From: Azospirillum brasilense
Lineage (GTDB): Bacteria; Pseudomonadota; Alphaproteobacteria; Azospirillales; Azospirillaceae
Assembly (NCBI RefSeq): GCF_001315015.1
Contig: NZ_CP012915.1
Coordinates: 62,001-126,000, forward strand
Direction: 5' to 3'
DNA: 64,000 bases
Positions within the stretch are counted from its first letter, which is position 1; the number at the start of each line of letters is the position of its first letter. Below are positions 8,874-17,234 of the stretch, piece by piece. Made by a program: the position numbers and the translations under genes. Under the pieces are notes generated by a model. It did not search any database. It was given only the letters and a program-made list of their open reading frames with translations, and was not told the origin of the DNA.

Positions 8874-8909
8874 ACCGTTCCCTTACTCCTTCGAGAGTGA
8901 GGGAACGGT
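8874..8909 (+). other. Long stem-loop between cstA and the YbdD/YjiX gene
   Basis: ACCGTTCCCTTACTC (8874-8888) pairs with GAGTGAGGGAACGGT (8895-8909) with one T-G wobble, giving a 15-bp stem and a 6-base loop. There is no T-run after it, so a plain intrinsic terminator is unlikely; RNA processing, transcript stabilisation or partial attenuation between the two cistrons is possible. Confidence 0.55.
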
Positions 8910-8929
8910 CTATTGGAAAAGGGCGACCG

Positions 8930-9133
8930 ATGAGCGGCTTGAAAAGCAACCTCAGCCGGTTCCGCGGTTACTTCGAGCAAACGGCCAAGCTCATGATCGG
9001 GGTGCCGGATTACGACACCTATCTGGAACACATGCGGACCCGGCACCCCGACCAGCCGGCGATGACCTACACCGAGTTTCTCGACAACCGTCTGCAGGCC
9101 CGTTACGGGGCCGGCAAGGCCGGCTGTTGCTGA
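8930..9133 (+). CDS. YbdD/YjiX-family small protein (CstA partner)
   Basis: A 67-residue protein with the family signature: GVPDYDTYLEHMRTRHPDQP and the C-terminal end GAGKAGCC. Members of the YbdD/YjiX family are encoded directly after cstA/btsT genes and are thought to support the transporter. The frame extends upstream to 8867, but this would translate through the stem-loop; ATG 8930, giving MSGLKSNLSRF, has the normal family length. Purine-rich AAAAGGGCG precedes the start. Confidence 0.88.
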   Translation: MSGLKSNLSRFRGYFEQTAKLMIGVPDYDTYLEHMRTRHPDQPAMTYTEFLDNRLQARYGAGKAGCC

Positions 9134-9146
9134 TGGGGGCGTTGTC

Positions 9147-9169
9147 CCCTCTCCCCCCTGGGGAGAGGG
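9147..9169. repeat. Dispersed palindromic repeat, copy A
   Basis: CCCTCTCCCC-CCT-GGGGAGAGGG, a 10-bp perfect stem with a 3-base loop, 13 bases after the YbdD/YjiX stop. The same element recurs at 17163-17185 and 35376-35398. Here it lies between the converging YbdD/YjiX and membrane-protein genes and may also act as a transcript end. Confidence 0.7.
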
Positions 9170-9178
9170 TTATTAATG

Positions 9179-9703
9179 CTAAACCTCCGCGGGTTCGAAA
9201 CGCAGGATGTCCGGGGTCCGCATGTCGGCGGGGATCGGGGCGTCCTTGGCAGCACCACGCATGGCGGCGGGCGGGCGCGGCAGGCCGCTGCGGTCGCTGT
9301 AGTCGCGGGGCGGCGTCCAGGCCGTCGCCTCCTCGCGGTGCAGCATCGCCGTGCACAGCACGTCGAGCGCCGTCACCGCCGCCACCGCGCCCAGCGCCGT
9401 GGCGACGTTTTCCCGGCGCGGGTTGCCGTCGTGATGCGCCGATGCCAGCGTGGCGAGGTCCAGCGCGTCCCCGGCGACCCGTCCCCACATCCAGGGACGG
9501 GCATCGCCCATCGCCAGCAGGCCGACGCCGGTCGCCACCTCGCGCGCGCCATAGGTCCGGATCAGCCCGGCCTGCTCCTCCATCCCCATCCAGCGGGCGA
9601 GGCGGCGGGCGGCCACAAGTTCGGCGACGCCCAGCCCGATGCTGAACCAGCCCAAACCACGGGCCATCCGGTCGGCGGACGAATTCCTGCGGTAATACGC
9701 CAT
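9179..9703 (-). CDS. Conserved hypothetical membrane protein
   Basis: A 174-residue protein not assigned to a characterised family. It has a glycine- and alanine-rich segment (ARGLGWFSIGLGVAELVAARRLA, in part) and other moderately hydrophobic stretches (TYGAREVATGVGLLAMGD, ALGAVAAVTALDVLCTAML), suggesting three or four membrane helices. Similar proteins accompany cyclase/dehydrase-like (SRPBCC) genes and zinc dehydrogenases in alphaproteobacteria, but no biochemical role is known to me. Start ATG at 9703 has AGGGAGG upstream, and it lies 14 bases after the dehydrogenase stop, so both are cotranscribed. Confidence 0.8.
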   Translation of the reverse strand: MAYYRRNSSADRMARGLGWFSIGLGVAELVAARRLARWMGMEEQAGLIRTYGAREVATGVGLLAMGDARPWMWGRVAGDALDLATLASAHHDGNPRRENVATALGAVAAVTALDVLCTAMLHREEATAWTPPRDYSDRSGLPRPPAAMRGAAKDAPIPADMRTPDILRFEPAEV

Positions 9704-9717
9704 GGTGCGCCTCCCTG

Positions 9718-10890
9718 TTACGGCTTGAGCACGACCTTGATGCAGCCGTCCCGCTTGTCGCGGAAGGTCTGGTACATGCCCGGCCCGTCGGCCAGACCCA
9801 CGCTGTGGGTGATGACGAAGGACGGGTCGATCTGGCCCTCCTGGATGCGGCGCAGCAGGTCGTCGGTCCAGCGGTTGACGTGGGTCTGGCCCATGCGCCA
9901 AGTCAGGCCCTTGTTCATCGACATGCCGAAGGGGACCTTGTCGATCAGCCCGCCATAGACGCCGGGGATCGACAGCGTGCCGGCGGGGCGGCAGACATAC
10001 ATCATCTCGCGCAGCACATGCGCCCGGTCGGATTCCAGGGCCAGCGCCTGCTTGGCGCGGTCGTACATGGAATCGAGCGTGGCGGTGGCGTGCGCCTCCA
10101 TGCCGACGGCGTCGATGCACTTTTCCGGACCCTTGCCGCCGGTCAGCTCGTTCAGCCGTTCGACGACGCTTTCCTCCTCGAAATTGATGGTGATGGCGCC
10201 GCCGGCCTTGGCCATGGACAGGCGCTCGGGCACGCGGTCGATGGCGATGACCTGCTTGGCGCCCAGCAGGATGGCGCTGCGGATCGTCATCTGCCCGACC
10301 GGGCCGCAGCCCCAGATCGCCACCGTGTCGGTCGGCTGGATGTCGCACTGCGCCGCCGCCTGCCAGCCGGTGGGGAAGATGTCGCCGAGGAACAGCACCT
10401 GCTCGTCGGTCAGCCCGTCCGGGATCTTCACATGGGTGCGGTCGGCGAAGGGGACGCGCACATACTCCGCCTGCCCGCCCGCATAGCCGCCGGTCAGGTG
10501 GGTGTAGCCGAACAGCCCGGCGGTGGTGTGGCCGAACAGCTTGTCGGCCATCGCCTTGTTGCGGTTGGAGCGCTCGCAGACCGAATAGTTTCCGCGGCGG
10601 CACTGGTCGCACTCGCCGCACCAGATGGTGAAGGGAACGACGACGCGGTCGCCGACCTTCAAGGCGCTCTTGGCCTCGGCCCCGACGTCGACGACTTCGC
10701 CCATGAACTCGTGACCCAGGATGTCGCCCTTCTCCATGCCGGGCATGAAGTGGTCGTAGAGGTGCAGATCCGAACCGCAGATGGCGCAGGACGTGACCTT
10801 GACGATGGCGTCGCGGGGCTGCTCGATCTCCGGGTCGGGAACGGTGTCGTAACGGACGTCGGCGGTGCCGTGCCAGACCAGGGCTTTCAT
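9718..10890 (-). CDS. Zinc-dependent alcohol dehydrogenase, formaldehyde-dehydrogenase-like
   Basis: A 390-residue MDR-family NAD(P)-dependent dehydrogenase. Catalytic-zinc motif [12 protein letters not shown] and GHEFMGEV (with the Glu after GH) are present, as are the four structural-zinc cysteines in [15 protein letters not shown] and the Rossmann motif GCGPVGQM. Length and the insertion after [26 protein letters not shown] region place it with glutathione-independent formaldehyde dehydrogenase-like enzymes; the true substrate is unknown. ATG 10890 is the first start that gives the family N-terminus MKALVWHG, with GGAG upstream. It heads a two-gene operon with the membrane protein. The frame stays open upstream to 11130 but without a family match. 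Confidence 0.9.
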   Translation of the reverse strand: MKALVWHGTADVRYDTVPDPEIEQPRDAIVKVTSCAICGSDLHLYDHFMPGMEKGDILGHEFMGEVVDVGAEAKSALKVGDRVVVPFTIWCGECDQCRRGNYSVCERSNRNKAMADKLFGHTTAGLFGYTHLTGGYAGGQAEYVRVPFADRTHVKIPDGLTDEQVLFLGDIFPTGWQAAAQCDIQPTDTVAIWGCGPVGQMTIRSAILLGAKQVIAIDRVPERLSMAKAGGAITINFEEESVVERLNELTGGKGPEKCIDAVGMEAHATATLDSMYDRAKQALALESDRAHVLREMMYVCRPAGTLSIPGVYGGLIDKVPFGMSMNKGLTWRMGQTHVNRWTDDLLRRIQEGQIDPSFVITHSVGLADGPGMYQTFRDKRDGCIKVVLKP

Positions 10891-11249
10891 GGGGATGCTC
10901 CGCAGTAAGAAATGGGGCATTGGGAATGGGGCGGCGGGCCGGCACGTTCCGGCGATGCCGCCGGTAGGCCCGAACCGTGCCTGTCGCCGCCGTTTTCCGA
11001 AGAGGTGGGGTATCCCGAGTCCAACTGGATTCGACGCCCGAAGGTTCCGCCGTCGGGGGGCACCATCCCGGACGCTGCCCCGGCAGCGCCGCGCTGCGGT
11101 GCCGCAATTTCGTGCATAAGGTTTAATCAAATCGGAGCGCTGCCCGTTCCTTGAGCAATGCTGGATCGGCCGCCCAGCGTTTCCGCGCTGTTCCGGTTGG
11201 CACGCCGCTTGCTCAACAGTCTTGTATACAAGATTGGTGCGGCAGCCTG
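10891..11249. other. Divergent intergenic region, dehydrogenase / GntR
   Basis: This 359-base gap separates two divergent genes. The part next to the GntR gene is less GC-rich (GTTTAATCAAATC near 11120) and holds the TCTTGTATACAAGA palindrome at 11220-11233. I see no convincing small gene or RNA in the rest. Confidence 0.5.
11220..11233. promoter_or_regulatory. Palindromic operator candidate upstream of GntR gene
   Basis: TCTTGTATACAAGA is a perfect 14-bp palindrome 17 bases before the GntR start codon. A symmetrical site of the GT-N-AC kind is what FCD-type GntR dimers bind, so autorepression of the regulator and the downstream transporter operon is likely. Confidence 0.6.
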
Positions 11250-11927
11250 ATGACCCAGCTTCCCGACAGCATCGAAGACAGCGTGATCTCCGCCATCCTG
11301 GGCGGCCGGCTGCGGCCCGGCACCCGGCTGGGCGAGGCGAAGCTGGCCGAGGTCTACGGCGTGTCCCGCACCCGCGTGCGCGAGGCGATGATGCGGCTGG
11401 AGACGCGCGGCATCGTCCATGTCAGCGCCCGGCGCGGCTGGTTCGTCGTGGAGCCCTCGGCGATGGAGGCGCGGGCCGCCTTCCAGGCGCGGCGGGTGAT
11501 CGAGACCGGCATGCTGCGCGATCTGCACACGCTTCCGGGGGACGCCGTCGCCCACCTGCGCGCCCATGTCGAGGAGGAGCGCGAGGCGCTGCACACCGGC
11601 CATGTCGGCTCGCGCACCTGCCTGCTCGGCGACTTCCACATCCATCTCGCCCACGCCTTCGGCAACGCCTTCCTGACCGACATCCTGCGCGACCTGACCG
11701 CGCGCACGACGCTGGTCTCGATGCTCTACCAGTCCGACCAGGACGCCGCGGCGTCCAGCGACGACCACGCCGGCATCGTGACGCTGCTGGCCGACGGCGA
11801 CTACGCCGGAGCGGCGCGGCTGATGGACGAGCACATCCGGCGCGTCGAGGACGGCCTCGACCTCGCCGCCGCCCCCGATCCCCTGGCCGGCCTGCGCGAG
11901 ATCCTCTCGCCCGGCGCCCCCGCCTGA
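11250..11927 (+). CDS. GntR-family regulator, FCD type
   Basis: A 225-residue regulator. N-terminal winged helix ([32 protein letters not shown], described in parts; about residues 15-70) is followed by an all-helical FCD effector domain with metal-type His positions ([33 protein letters not shown]). Such proteins respond to small organic or amino acids. ATG 11250 was chosen because the frame further upstream would read through the palindromic operator. It lies 62 bases before the amino-acid ABC transporter operon, which it probably controls. Confidence 0.9.
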   Translation: MTQLPDSIEDSVISAILGGRLRPGTRLGEAKLAEVYGVSRTRVREAMMRLETRGIVHVSARRGWFVVEPSAMEARAAFQARRVIETGMLRDLHTLPGDAVAHLRAHVEEEREALHTGHVGSRTCLLGDFHIHLAHAFGNAFLTDILRDLTARTTLVSMLYQSDQDAAASSDDHAGIVTLLADGDYAGAARLMDEHIRRVEDGLDLAAAPDPLAGLREILSPGAPA

Positions 11928-11989
11928 CCCCTTTCACACAACCCATTCCATCCAGAACCGGCCCATCCAGCCAAAAAGGAGTTAGAGAC

Positions 11990-12781
11990 ATGAAGCGCAG
12001 GACCCTGCTCGCCCTGGCCGTCGCCGCCGTCGCCGGCCTGTCCATCGCCCAGGCCCCCGCGGCGCGGGCCGACGCCCTTCAGGACATCACCAAGCGCGGC
12101 ACGCTGCGCGTCGCCGTCCCGCAGGACTTCCCACCCTTCGGCTCGGTCGGCCCGGACATGACCCCGCTCGGCTACGACATCGACGTGGCGAAGCTGATCG
12201 GCGCCAAGATGGGCGTGAAGGTGGAGCTGGTGCCGGTGACCAGCGCCAACCGCATCCCCTTCCTGCAGACCAACAAGGTCGATCTGGTCATCTCCAGCCT
12301 CGGCAAGAACGCCGAGCGCGAGAAGGTCATCGACTTCACCGACGCCTACGCGCCCTTCTTCAACGGCGTCTTCGCCCCGGCCGGCGTGACCGCCGCGAAG
12401 CCGGAGGATCTGGCCGGCAAGACCGTCGGCGTGACCCGCGGCGCCATCGAGGATCTGGAGCTGACCAAGATCGCCCCGGCCGATGCGGTCATCAAGCGCT
12501 ACGAGGACAACAACGGCACCATCTCCGCCTTCCTGTCCGGTCAGGTCGAGGTGGTGGCGACCGGCAACGTCGTGGCGGCGGCGATCCTCGCCCGCAACCC
12601 GCCGAAGCGGCCGGAGCTGAAGTTCCTCATCAAGAACTCCCCCTGCTACATCGGCCTGAGCAAGGAGCAGCCGGCCCTGCTGGAGAAGCTGAACGGCATC
12701 CTGGCGGCGGCCAAGGCCGACGGCTCGCTGAACGCCATCGCGCAGAAGTGGCTGTCCGCCGACCTGCCGAAGGACCTCTGA
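11990..12781 (+). CDS. Amino-acid ABC transporter, periplasmic binding protein
   Basis: A 263-residue solute-binding protein of family 3 (polar amino acids). A signal peptide ends near AARA (about residue 25), followed by the SBP3 pattern GTLRVAVPQDFPPFG, GYDIDVAKLIGAKMG, LVPVTSANRIPFL and DLVISSLGKNAEREKVIDFT. AAAAGGAG (11975-11982) precedes the ATG. It is encoded upstream of two permeases and an ATPase, separated from them by a 12-bp intercistronic stem-loop. The amino acid bound cannot be fixed from sequence. Confidence 0.93.
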   Translation: MKRRTLLALAVAAVAGLSIAQAPAARADALQDITKRGTLRVAVPQDFPPFGSVGPDMTPLGYDIDVAKLIGAKMGVKVELVPVTSANRIPFLQTNKVDLVISSLGKNAEREKVIDFTDAYAPFFNGVFAPAGVTAAKPEDLAGKTVGVTRGAIEDLELTKIAPADAVIKRYEDNNGTISAFLSGQVEVVATGNVVAAAILARNPPKRPELKFLIKNSPCYIGLSKEQPALLEKLNGILAAAKADGSLNAIAQKWLSADLPKDL

Positions 12782-12791
12782 CGATAGCAGG

Positions 12792-12834
12792 GCCGGGACG
12801 CCGCGGGTGGCTTCGGCCCCCACGGCGTCCCGGC
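12792..12834 (+). other. Intercistronic stem-loop after binding-protein gene
   Basis: GCCGGGACGCCG (12792-12803) pairs perfectly with CGGCGTCCCGGC (12823-12834); inside it GGC-TTCG-GCC forms a stable UUCG-type tetraloop in RNA. No T-run follows. It lies 11 bases after the binding-protein stop and before the permease genes, a position typical of hairpins that protect upstream mRNA or reduce downstream expression. Confidence 0.65.
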
Positions 12835-12860
12835 GTGTGGAGGGCTGACCGGAGGGCCGC

Positions 12861-13532
12861 ATGACCTACCGCTTCGATTATTCGTGGATCGCCGAATACT
12901 GGCCCGTCATCCTGAAGGGGCTGGTGACGACGGTCGAACTGACTCTGATCGGCACGCTGTTCGGGGTGGCGCTGGGGATCGCCTGCGCCTGGACGCGGTC
13001 GCTCGGGCCGCGCTGGCTGCGCCCGCCGGTCGTCGCCTATGTCGAGCTGATCCGTAACACGCCCTTCCTGATCCAGCTGTTCTTCATCTTCTTCGGCCTG
13101 CCGTCGCTCGGCGTGCAGATGACCGAGTTCCAGGCGGCGGTCCTGGCGATGGTCATCAACCTGGGCGCCTACAGCGGCGAGATCATCCGCGCCGGCATCG
13201 AGGCGACCCCGCGCGGCCAGTTCGAGGCCGGGGCCAGCCTCGCCATGACGCGGTTCGAGACCTTCCGCCACGTCGTCCTGATCCCGGCGCTGCAACGGAT
13301 CTGGCCGGCGCTGTCGTCGCAGATCGTCATCGTCATGCTCGGCTCATCGGTGGTGTCGCAGATCGCGGCGGAGGACATCACCTTCGCCGCCAACTTCATC
13401 CAGTCGCGGACCTTCCGCGCCTTCGAGAGCTATTTCCTGACCACCGGCCTCTATCTGCTGCTGGCGCTGGCCCTGCGGCAGGCGTTGCGCGGCGTCGGAA
13501 ACAAGCTGTTCCCGCGGAGGGCCGCGCGATGA
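12861..13532 (+). CDS. Amino-acid ABC transporter permease 1
   Basis: A 223-residue HisM/GlnP-type inner-membrane permease. Five predicted helices and the family motifs are visible: ELIRNTPFLIQLFFIFFGLP and, in the EAA loop, GQFEAGASLAMTRFETFRHVVLP-like IPALQ. GGAGGG precedes the start. Its last codons overlap the start of the second permease by four bases, a sign of translational coupling in the heteromeric transporter. Confidence 0.93.
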   Translation: MTYRFDYSWIAEYWPVILKGLVTTVELTLIGTLFGVALGIACAWTRSLGPRWLRPPVVAYVELIRNTPFLIQLFFIFFGLPSLGVQMTEFQAAVLAMVINLGAYSGEIIRAGIEATPRGQFEAGASLAMTRFETFRHVVLIPALQRIWPALSSQIVIVMLGSSVVSQIAAEDITFAANFIQSRTFRAFESYFLTTGLYLLLALALRQALRGVGNKLFPRRAAR

Positions 13533-14188
13533 TGACCTTCACCCTGTGGGACATCCTGCGCAACCTGCTGCTGGCGGCGCGCTGGACGGTGGTCCTCTCG
13601 CTCGTCTCCTTCATCGGCGGCGGGCTTTTGGGGATGGCGCTGCTCTATCTGCGGATCGGCAAGGCGCGGGCCGGGCAAATCTTCGTCCAGGGCTATGTCG
13701 AGCTGTTCCAGGGCACGCCGCTGCTGATGCAGCTCTTCCTCGCCTTCTTTGGGCTGGGGCTGTTCGGCATCGACGTTCCGGCCTGGCTGGCCGCCGGGCT
13801 GGCGCTGATCCTGTGGACGGCGGCCTTCCTGGTGGAGATCTGGCGCGGCTGTGTGGAATCGGTCGCCCGCGGCCAGTGGGAGGCGTCGGCCAGCCTCGGC
13901 ATGGGCTACGTCCAGCAGATGCGCTACGTGATCCTGCCCCAGGCGGTGCGGGTCGCCGTCCCGCCCACCGTCGGCTTCTCCGTGCAGGTGGTGAAGGGCA
14001 CGGCGCTGACCTCGATCATCGGCTTCGTGGAGCTGTCCAAGGCCGGCACGGTCGTCACCAACGCGACCTTCGAACCCTTCACCGTCTACGGGCTGGTCGC
14101 CCTGATCTACTTCGCGCTGTGCTGGCCCCTGTCCAAGAGCAGCCAGATTCTGGAAAGGAAGCTCAATGTCGCTCATCGCAATCACTGA
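13529..14188 (+). CDS. Amino-acid ABC transporter permease 2
   Basis: A 219-residue permease homologous to the preceding one. It carries YVELFQGTPLLMQLFLAFFG and the EAA loop GQWEASASLGMGYVQQMRY. Start ATG overlaps the previous stop. Its 3' end overlaps the ATPase gene by 23 bases, so all three are produced together. Confidence 0.93.
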   Translation: MMTFTLWDILRNLLLAARWTVVLSLVSFIGGGLLGMALLYLRIGKARAGQIFVQGYVELFQGTPLLMQLFLAFFGLGLFGIDVPAWLAAGLALILWTAAFLVEIWRGCVESVARGQWEASASLGMGYVQQMRYVILPQAVRVAVPPTVGFSVQVVKGTALTSIIGFVELSKAGTVVTNATFEPFTVYGLVALIYFALCWPLSKSSQILERKLNVAHRNH

Positions 14189-14900
14189 GGTGAAGAAGCG
14201 CTTCGGCGACGTCGAAGTCCTGAAGGGGATCAACCTGGACGTCGAGCGCGGCGAGGTCGTCGCCATCATCGGCAAGAGCGGTTCGGGCAAGAGCACGCTT
14301 CTGCGCTGCGTCAACGGGCTGGAGATGATCGACGACGGCTCGATCATGGTGGCCGGCGCCCAGCTCATCAACGACGACCTCCATCTGAAGGCGCTGCGGC
14401 TGAAGGTCGGCATGATCTTCCAGCAGTTCAACCTGTTCCCGCACCTGTCGGCGGGGCGCAACGTCATGCTGTCGCAGATGGTCGTCAAGAAGACGCCGGC
14501 GCGCGAGGCGGAGGCGATGGCCCGCCGCATGCTGGAGCGGGTGGGGCTGGGCCACAAGTTCGACGCCTACCCCGACCAGCTTTCCGGCGGTCAGCAGCAG
14601 CGCGTCGCCATCGCGCGGGCGCTGTCCATGCAGCCGATGGCCCTGCTGTGCGACGAGATCACCTCCGCCCTCGACCCGGAACTGGTGAACGAGGTGCTGG
14701 CGGTGGTGAAGGAACTGGCCGCCGACGGCATGACGCTGATGATGGTGACCCACGAAATGCGCTTCGCCCGCGAGGTCTGCGACCGGGTCGTCTTCATGCA
14801 CCAGGGCCGCGTGCACGAGATCGGCCCGCCCGAGGAGGTCTTCGGCAACCCCCGGACCCCGGAACTCCGGCAGTTCCTGGGGGCGCAACTGGTTGCCTGA
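14166..14900 (+). CDS. Amino-acid ABC transporter ATP-binding protein
   Basis: A 244-residue GlnQ/HisP-type ATPase. Walker A is GKSGSGKSTLL (about residues 36-46), the Q-loop is in IFQQFNLFPHLS, signature LSGGQQQR, Walker B ALLCDEITSALDPE and switch His in VTHEMRFA. It drives the two permeases encoded directly upstream. Last gene of the operon, followed by a strong bidirectional terminator. Confidence 0.95.
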   Translation: MSLIAITEVKKRFGDVEVLKGINLDVERGEVVAIIGKSGSGKSTLLRCVNGLEMIDDGSIMVAGAQLINDDLHLKALRLKVGMIFQQFNLFPHLSAGRNVMLSQMVVKKTPAREAEAMARRMLERVGLGHKFDAYPDQLSGGQQQRVAIARALSMQPMALLCDEITSALDPELVNEVLAVVKELAADGMTLMMVTHEMRFAREVCDRVVFMHQGRVHEIGPPEEVFGNPRTPELRQFLGAQLVA

Positions 14901-14904
14901 CAGC

Positions 14905-14940
14905 AAAAGGGCGCCGGTGGCATGACCACCGGCGCCCCTT
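14905..14940. terminator. Bidirectional terminator between convergent genes
   Basis: GGGCGCCGGTGG (14909-14920), loop CATGA, CCACCGGCGCCC (14926-14937): a perfect 12-bp stem flanked by AAAA on one side and CTT on the other. It lies between the convergent ABC ATPase and SGNH hydrolase genes. Confidence 0.8.
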
Positions 14941-14962
14941 CCCGGAAACGGATGATGGGGGC

Positions 14963-15718
14963 TCAGCGCGCTGCGGTTTTCTCGCTCACCACCCGCGGGG
15001 TGTCGATCATGTCGGCGACGAACTCCGCCAGACAGCGGTAGCTGAGATCCTTCAGGTGCAGGCCGTCGGTGCTCAGCACCTGATCGGCGGCGAAGTGGCG
15101 GCTTTCCAGCCACCACGCCATGATGCGGTAGCGGTCGAGCACCGGCACGTCGAGTTCGCGGCCGAGTGCCACCACGGTGGACGCGTAGGCGGGGTAGGAC
15201 TCGACCTTGGCCTCGCCGGGGAAGGACTGCGGGTTCATCAGGATGACGTCGGCGCCGGTCTTGCGGATGCGGGCGATGCCGTCGCGCAGGGTGGCGGCGA
15301 AGGCGTCGAGCGGCACCTTCTGGAAGCTGTCGTTGGTCCCGACCTGCCAGACCACGAGGTCCGGCTTGGCGGCCAGCACGTCCTTGTCGAAGCGGACGAG
15401 GTTGGCCCCCGCCGTCTCACCACCGATTCCCTTGTTCAGGACCTGGATGGCCGAGGTGGCGTGACGCTGCTCCAGAATGGCGTCGAGCTGGGCGGGGTAG
15501 GTGGCGGTGATGGTGGTGGCCCCGACGCCTTCCGTGCTGGACGACCCCATAGCGACCACCGTCAGCGGCTGCCCGGCGGCCAGGGCGGCCCGGCTGTGCA
15601 CCAGTCCGGTGGCGGCTGAATCCGCGCCGGGCGGGACCGGGCACAGCGCCGACGCGGCGGCGGCACCGCTCCACAACACCCAAGCGGCCATCAGTCCGCC
15701 AAGCACCCGTCCCGTCAT
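14963..15718 (-). CDS. Secreted SGNH/GDSL-type hydrolase
   Basis: A 251-residue exported esterase-like protein. A signal peptide (MTGRVLGGLMAAWVLWSGA, cleaved near AAASA) is followed by the SGNH blocks: nucleophile Ser in AMGSSSTEG, block III GTNDSF (Asn oxyanion) and block V DGLHLKD with the catalytic Asp and His. Probably hydrolyses an ester on a lipid or polysaccharide in the periplasm; substrate unknown. ATG 15718 has AGGGGAGC upstream and gives a clean signal peptide; an upstream in-frame start at 15769 would add 17 residues. It is divergent from the OpgC-type gene. Confidence 0.88.
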   Translation of the reverse strand: MTGRVLGGLMAAWVLWSGAAAASALCPVPPGADSAATGLVHSRAALAAGQPLTVVAMGSSSTEGVGATTITATYPAQLDAILEQRHATSAIQVLNKGIGGETAGANLVRFDKDVLAAKPDLVVWQVGTNDSFQKVPLDAFAATLRDGIARIRKTGADVILMNPQSFPGEAKVESYPAYASTVVALGRELDVPVLDRYRIMAWWLESRHFAADQVLSTDGLHLKDLSYRCLAEFVADMIDTPRVVSEKTAAR

Positions 15719-15862
15719 GAGCCACGCTCCCCTGGTTTGCCTCGCCGAGGCACGCTGTCTGAGAGCCATGGTCCAGCGATCATGGTTAATGCATCGCTAA
15801 GCGAGGGGGCGGCTAACCCCATTTCGTTCCTCGTCAAAAGGGATGCTTTGCCGGGCTCGTCT

Positions 15863-15875
15863 GTATTCGGAATAC
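15863..15875. promoter_or_regulatory. Palindrome upstream of the OpgC-type gene
   Basis: GTATTC-G-GAATAC, a perfect inverted repeat 25 bases before the OpgC-type start and about 145 bases before the divergent SGNH gene. Likely a regulator site at the shared promoter; the regulator is unknown. Confidence 0.4.
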
Positions 15876-15899
15876 GGACGAATAGGTGGGGGAGGCGTT

Positions 15900-17090
15900 A
15901 TGACCAGGCACCATCTTCTGGATGGCCTGCGCGGCTATTTCCTCGTGTTCATGTTGGTGAACCACATCTGGTTCGACGGGGGAAACCCGGTTGCCCTGGT
16001 CAATCACAACCAACTCGCCTTCGTCGAGGACGCGCAGGGCTTCATCCTCATCTCCGGGCTGATCGTCGGGCTCTATTACGGCCGGCTCTACGCCGCCGGG
16101 CGGGACGAGGAGGCCGGGAAGCGCCTGCGCGCCCGCGTCTGGCAGCTCTACCTCTATTCGCTGGCGGTCTTCGCCGCCGTCGTCGCGATGGCGCTGCTGA
16201 TCCCCGGCGCGCGCAGCGGCTGGGAGCCGCAACTGGGCAGCGCGCTCGGCCCGGCGCTGCCGGCGGTCCTGCTCCTGCTGCACCAGCCGGCGTTGATGGA
16301 CATCCTGCCGCAATACATGCTGTACCTCGCGGCGTCGCCGCTGCTGATCCGCCTGACCCTCGCGGGCAAGGGCGGCGAGGTCATCGCGGGGAGCTTCGCC
16401 CTGTGGGCGGCGGTGCAGTTCGGCCTGCATCTGCCGCTGGCCGCCTCGCTGGAGGCGCTGGCCGGCTCGGTCATCCCGGACTTCGCCCTGCGCGGGCACT
16501 TCAACCCGCTGGCGTGGCAGATCGTGTTCGTCACCGGGCTGGTGATCGGCACGCTGATGGCGGCGGAGCGGATCGACCTTGCCCCCTGGCTGTCCCCCGA
16601 CCGCACGCTGTTCGCCCGGATCGCGCTCTACGTCGTGCTCGCCTTCATGGCGTGGCGGCTGGCCTTCACCTTCGACCTCGTGCCGGAGGACATGGCGGCA
16701 CGCTTCTGGAGCCTGCACGACCGCACCGAGTTCAGCCTGATCTTCCTGGTGAATTTCGCGGCGCTGGCCTTTCTGGTGACGTGGCTGCTGTCCGCCGGCG
16801 TCGAGGCGGCGTCCCCCGCCGCGCGCTGGGCGGGGCAGGCCCTGCAACGGCTCTTCCTGTTGCGCTTCCTGCGCTATCTCGGCGGCCATTCGTTGCAGGT
16901 CTATGCGTACCATGTCGTCCTCGCCTACGGGATCGTGCTGATCGATGAGGCGGTGCGGCCGGTGGGCGTGCTGGGCAAGACGGCCATCACGGTCCTGGCG
17001 GTTGCCAGCCTGGCGCTTCCGGCGTGGCTGCATGGGCGCGTCGCCGTTCCGGCGCCGCGGCGCGCGGAGGTCCGGCGCGCCATCACTTGA
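15900..17090 (+). CDS. OpgC-family membrane acyltransferase
   Basis: A 396-residue integral membrane protein with about ten predicted helices. The N-terminus HHLLDGLRGYFLVFMLVNH is the OpgC/acyltransferase-3-like signature with conserved D, G and H. OpgC proteins add succinyl groups to osmoregulated periplasmic glucans; whether this one acts on glucans or another polymer is open. GGTGGGGGAGG lies at good distance before ATG 15900, so I reject the frame extension to 15843, which crosses the palindrome. Divergent from a secreted SGNH esterase, which may act on the same polymer. Confidence 0.87.
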   Translation: MTRHHLLDGLRGYFLVFMLVNHIWFDGGNPVALVNHNQLAFVEDAQGFILISGLIVGLYYGRLYAAGRDEEAGKRLRARVWQLYLYSLAVFAAVVAMALLIPGARSGWEPQLGSALGPALPAVLLLLHQPALMDILPQYMLYLAASPLLIRLTLAGKGGEVIAGSFALWAAVQFGLHLPLAASLEALAGSVIPDFALRGHFNPLAWQIVFVTGLVIGTLMAAERIDLAPWLSPDRTLFARIALYVVLAFMAWRLAFTFDLVPEDMAARFWSLHDRTEFSLIFLVNFAALAFLVTWLLSAGVEAASPAARWAGQALQRLFLLRFLRYLGGHSLQVYAYHVVLAYGIVLIDEAVRPVGVLGKTAITVLAVASLALPAWLHGRVAVPAPRRAEVRRAIT

Positions 17091-17162
17091 CAACGTAACC
17101 GCGAAACCAAGCCGCCGCCGTGCTGTTCAACAGGACGGATGTGGGCGTTTGAGGTGACTTAG

Positions 17163-17185
17163 CCCTCTCCCCTCTGGGGAAAGGG
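17163..17185. repeat. Dispersed palindromic repeat, copy B
   Basis: CCCTCTCCCC-TCT-GGGGAAAGGG; same element as at 9147 and 35376 with one stem mismatch. It sits about 50 bases upstream of the nitrilase-fold gene and may separate its transcript from OpgC. Confidence 0.65.
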
Positions 17186-17234
17186 AAATGCCGATGGCGT
17201 CTGCTCCCATCCATCGCTTCGCTTGGTTGAAGGC

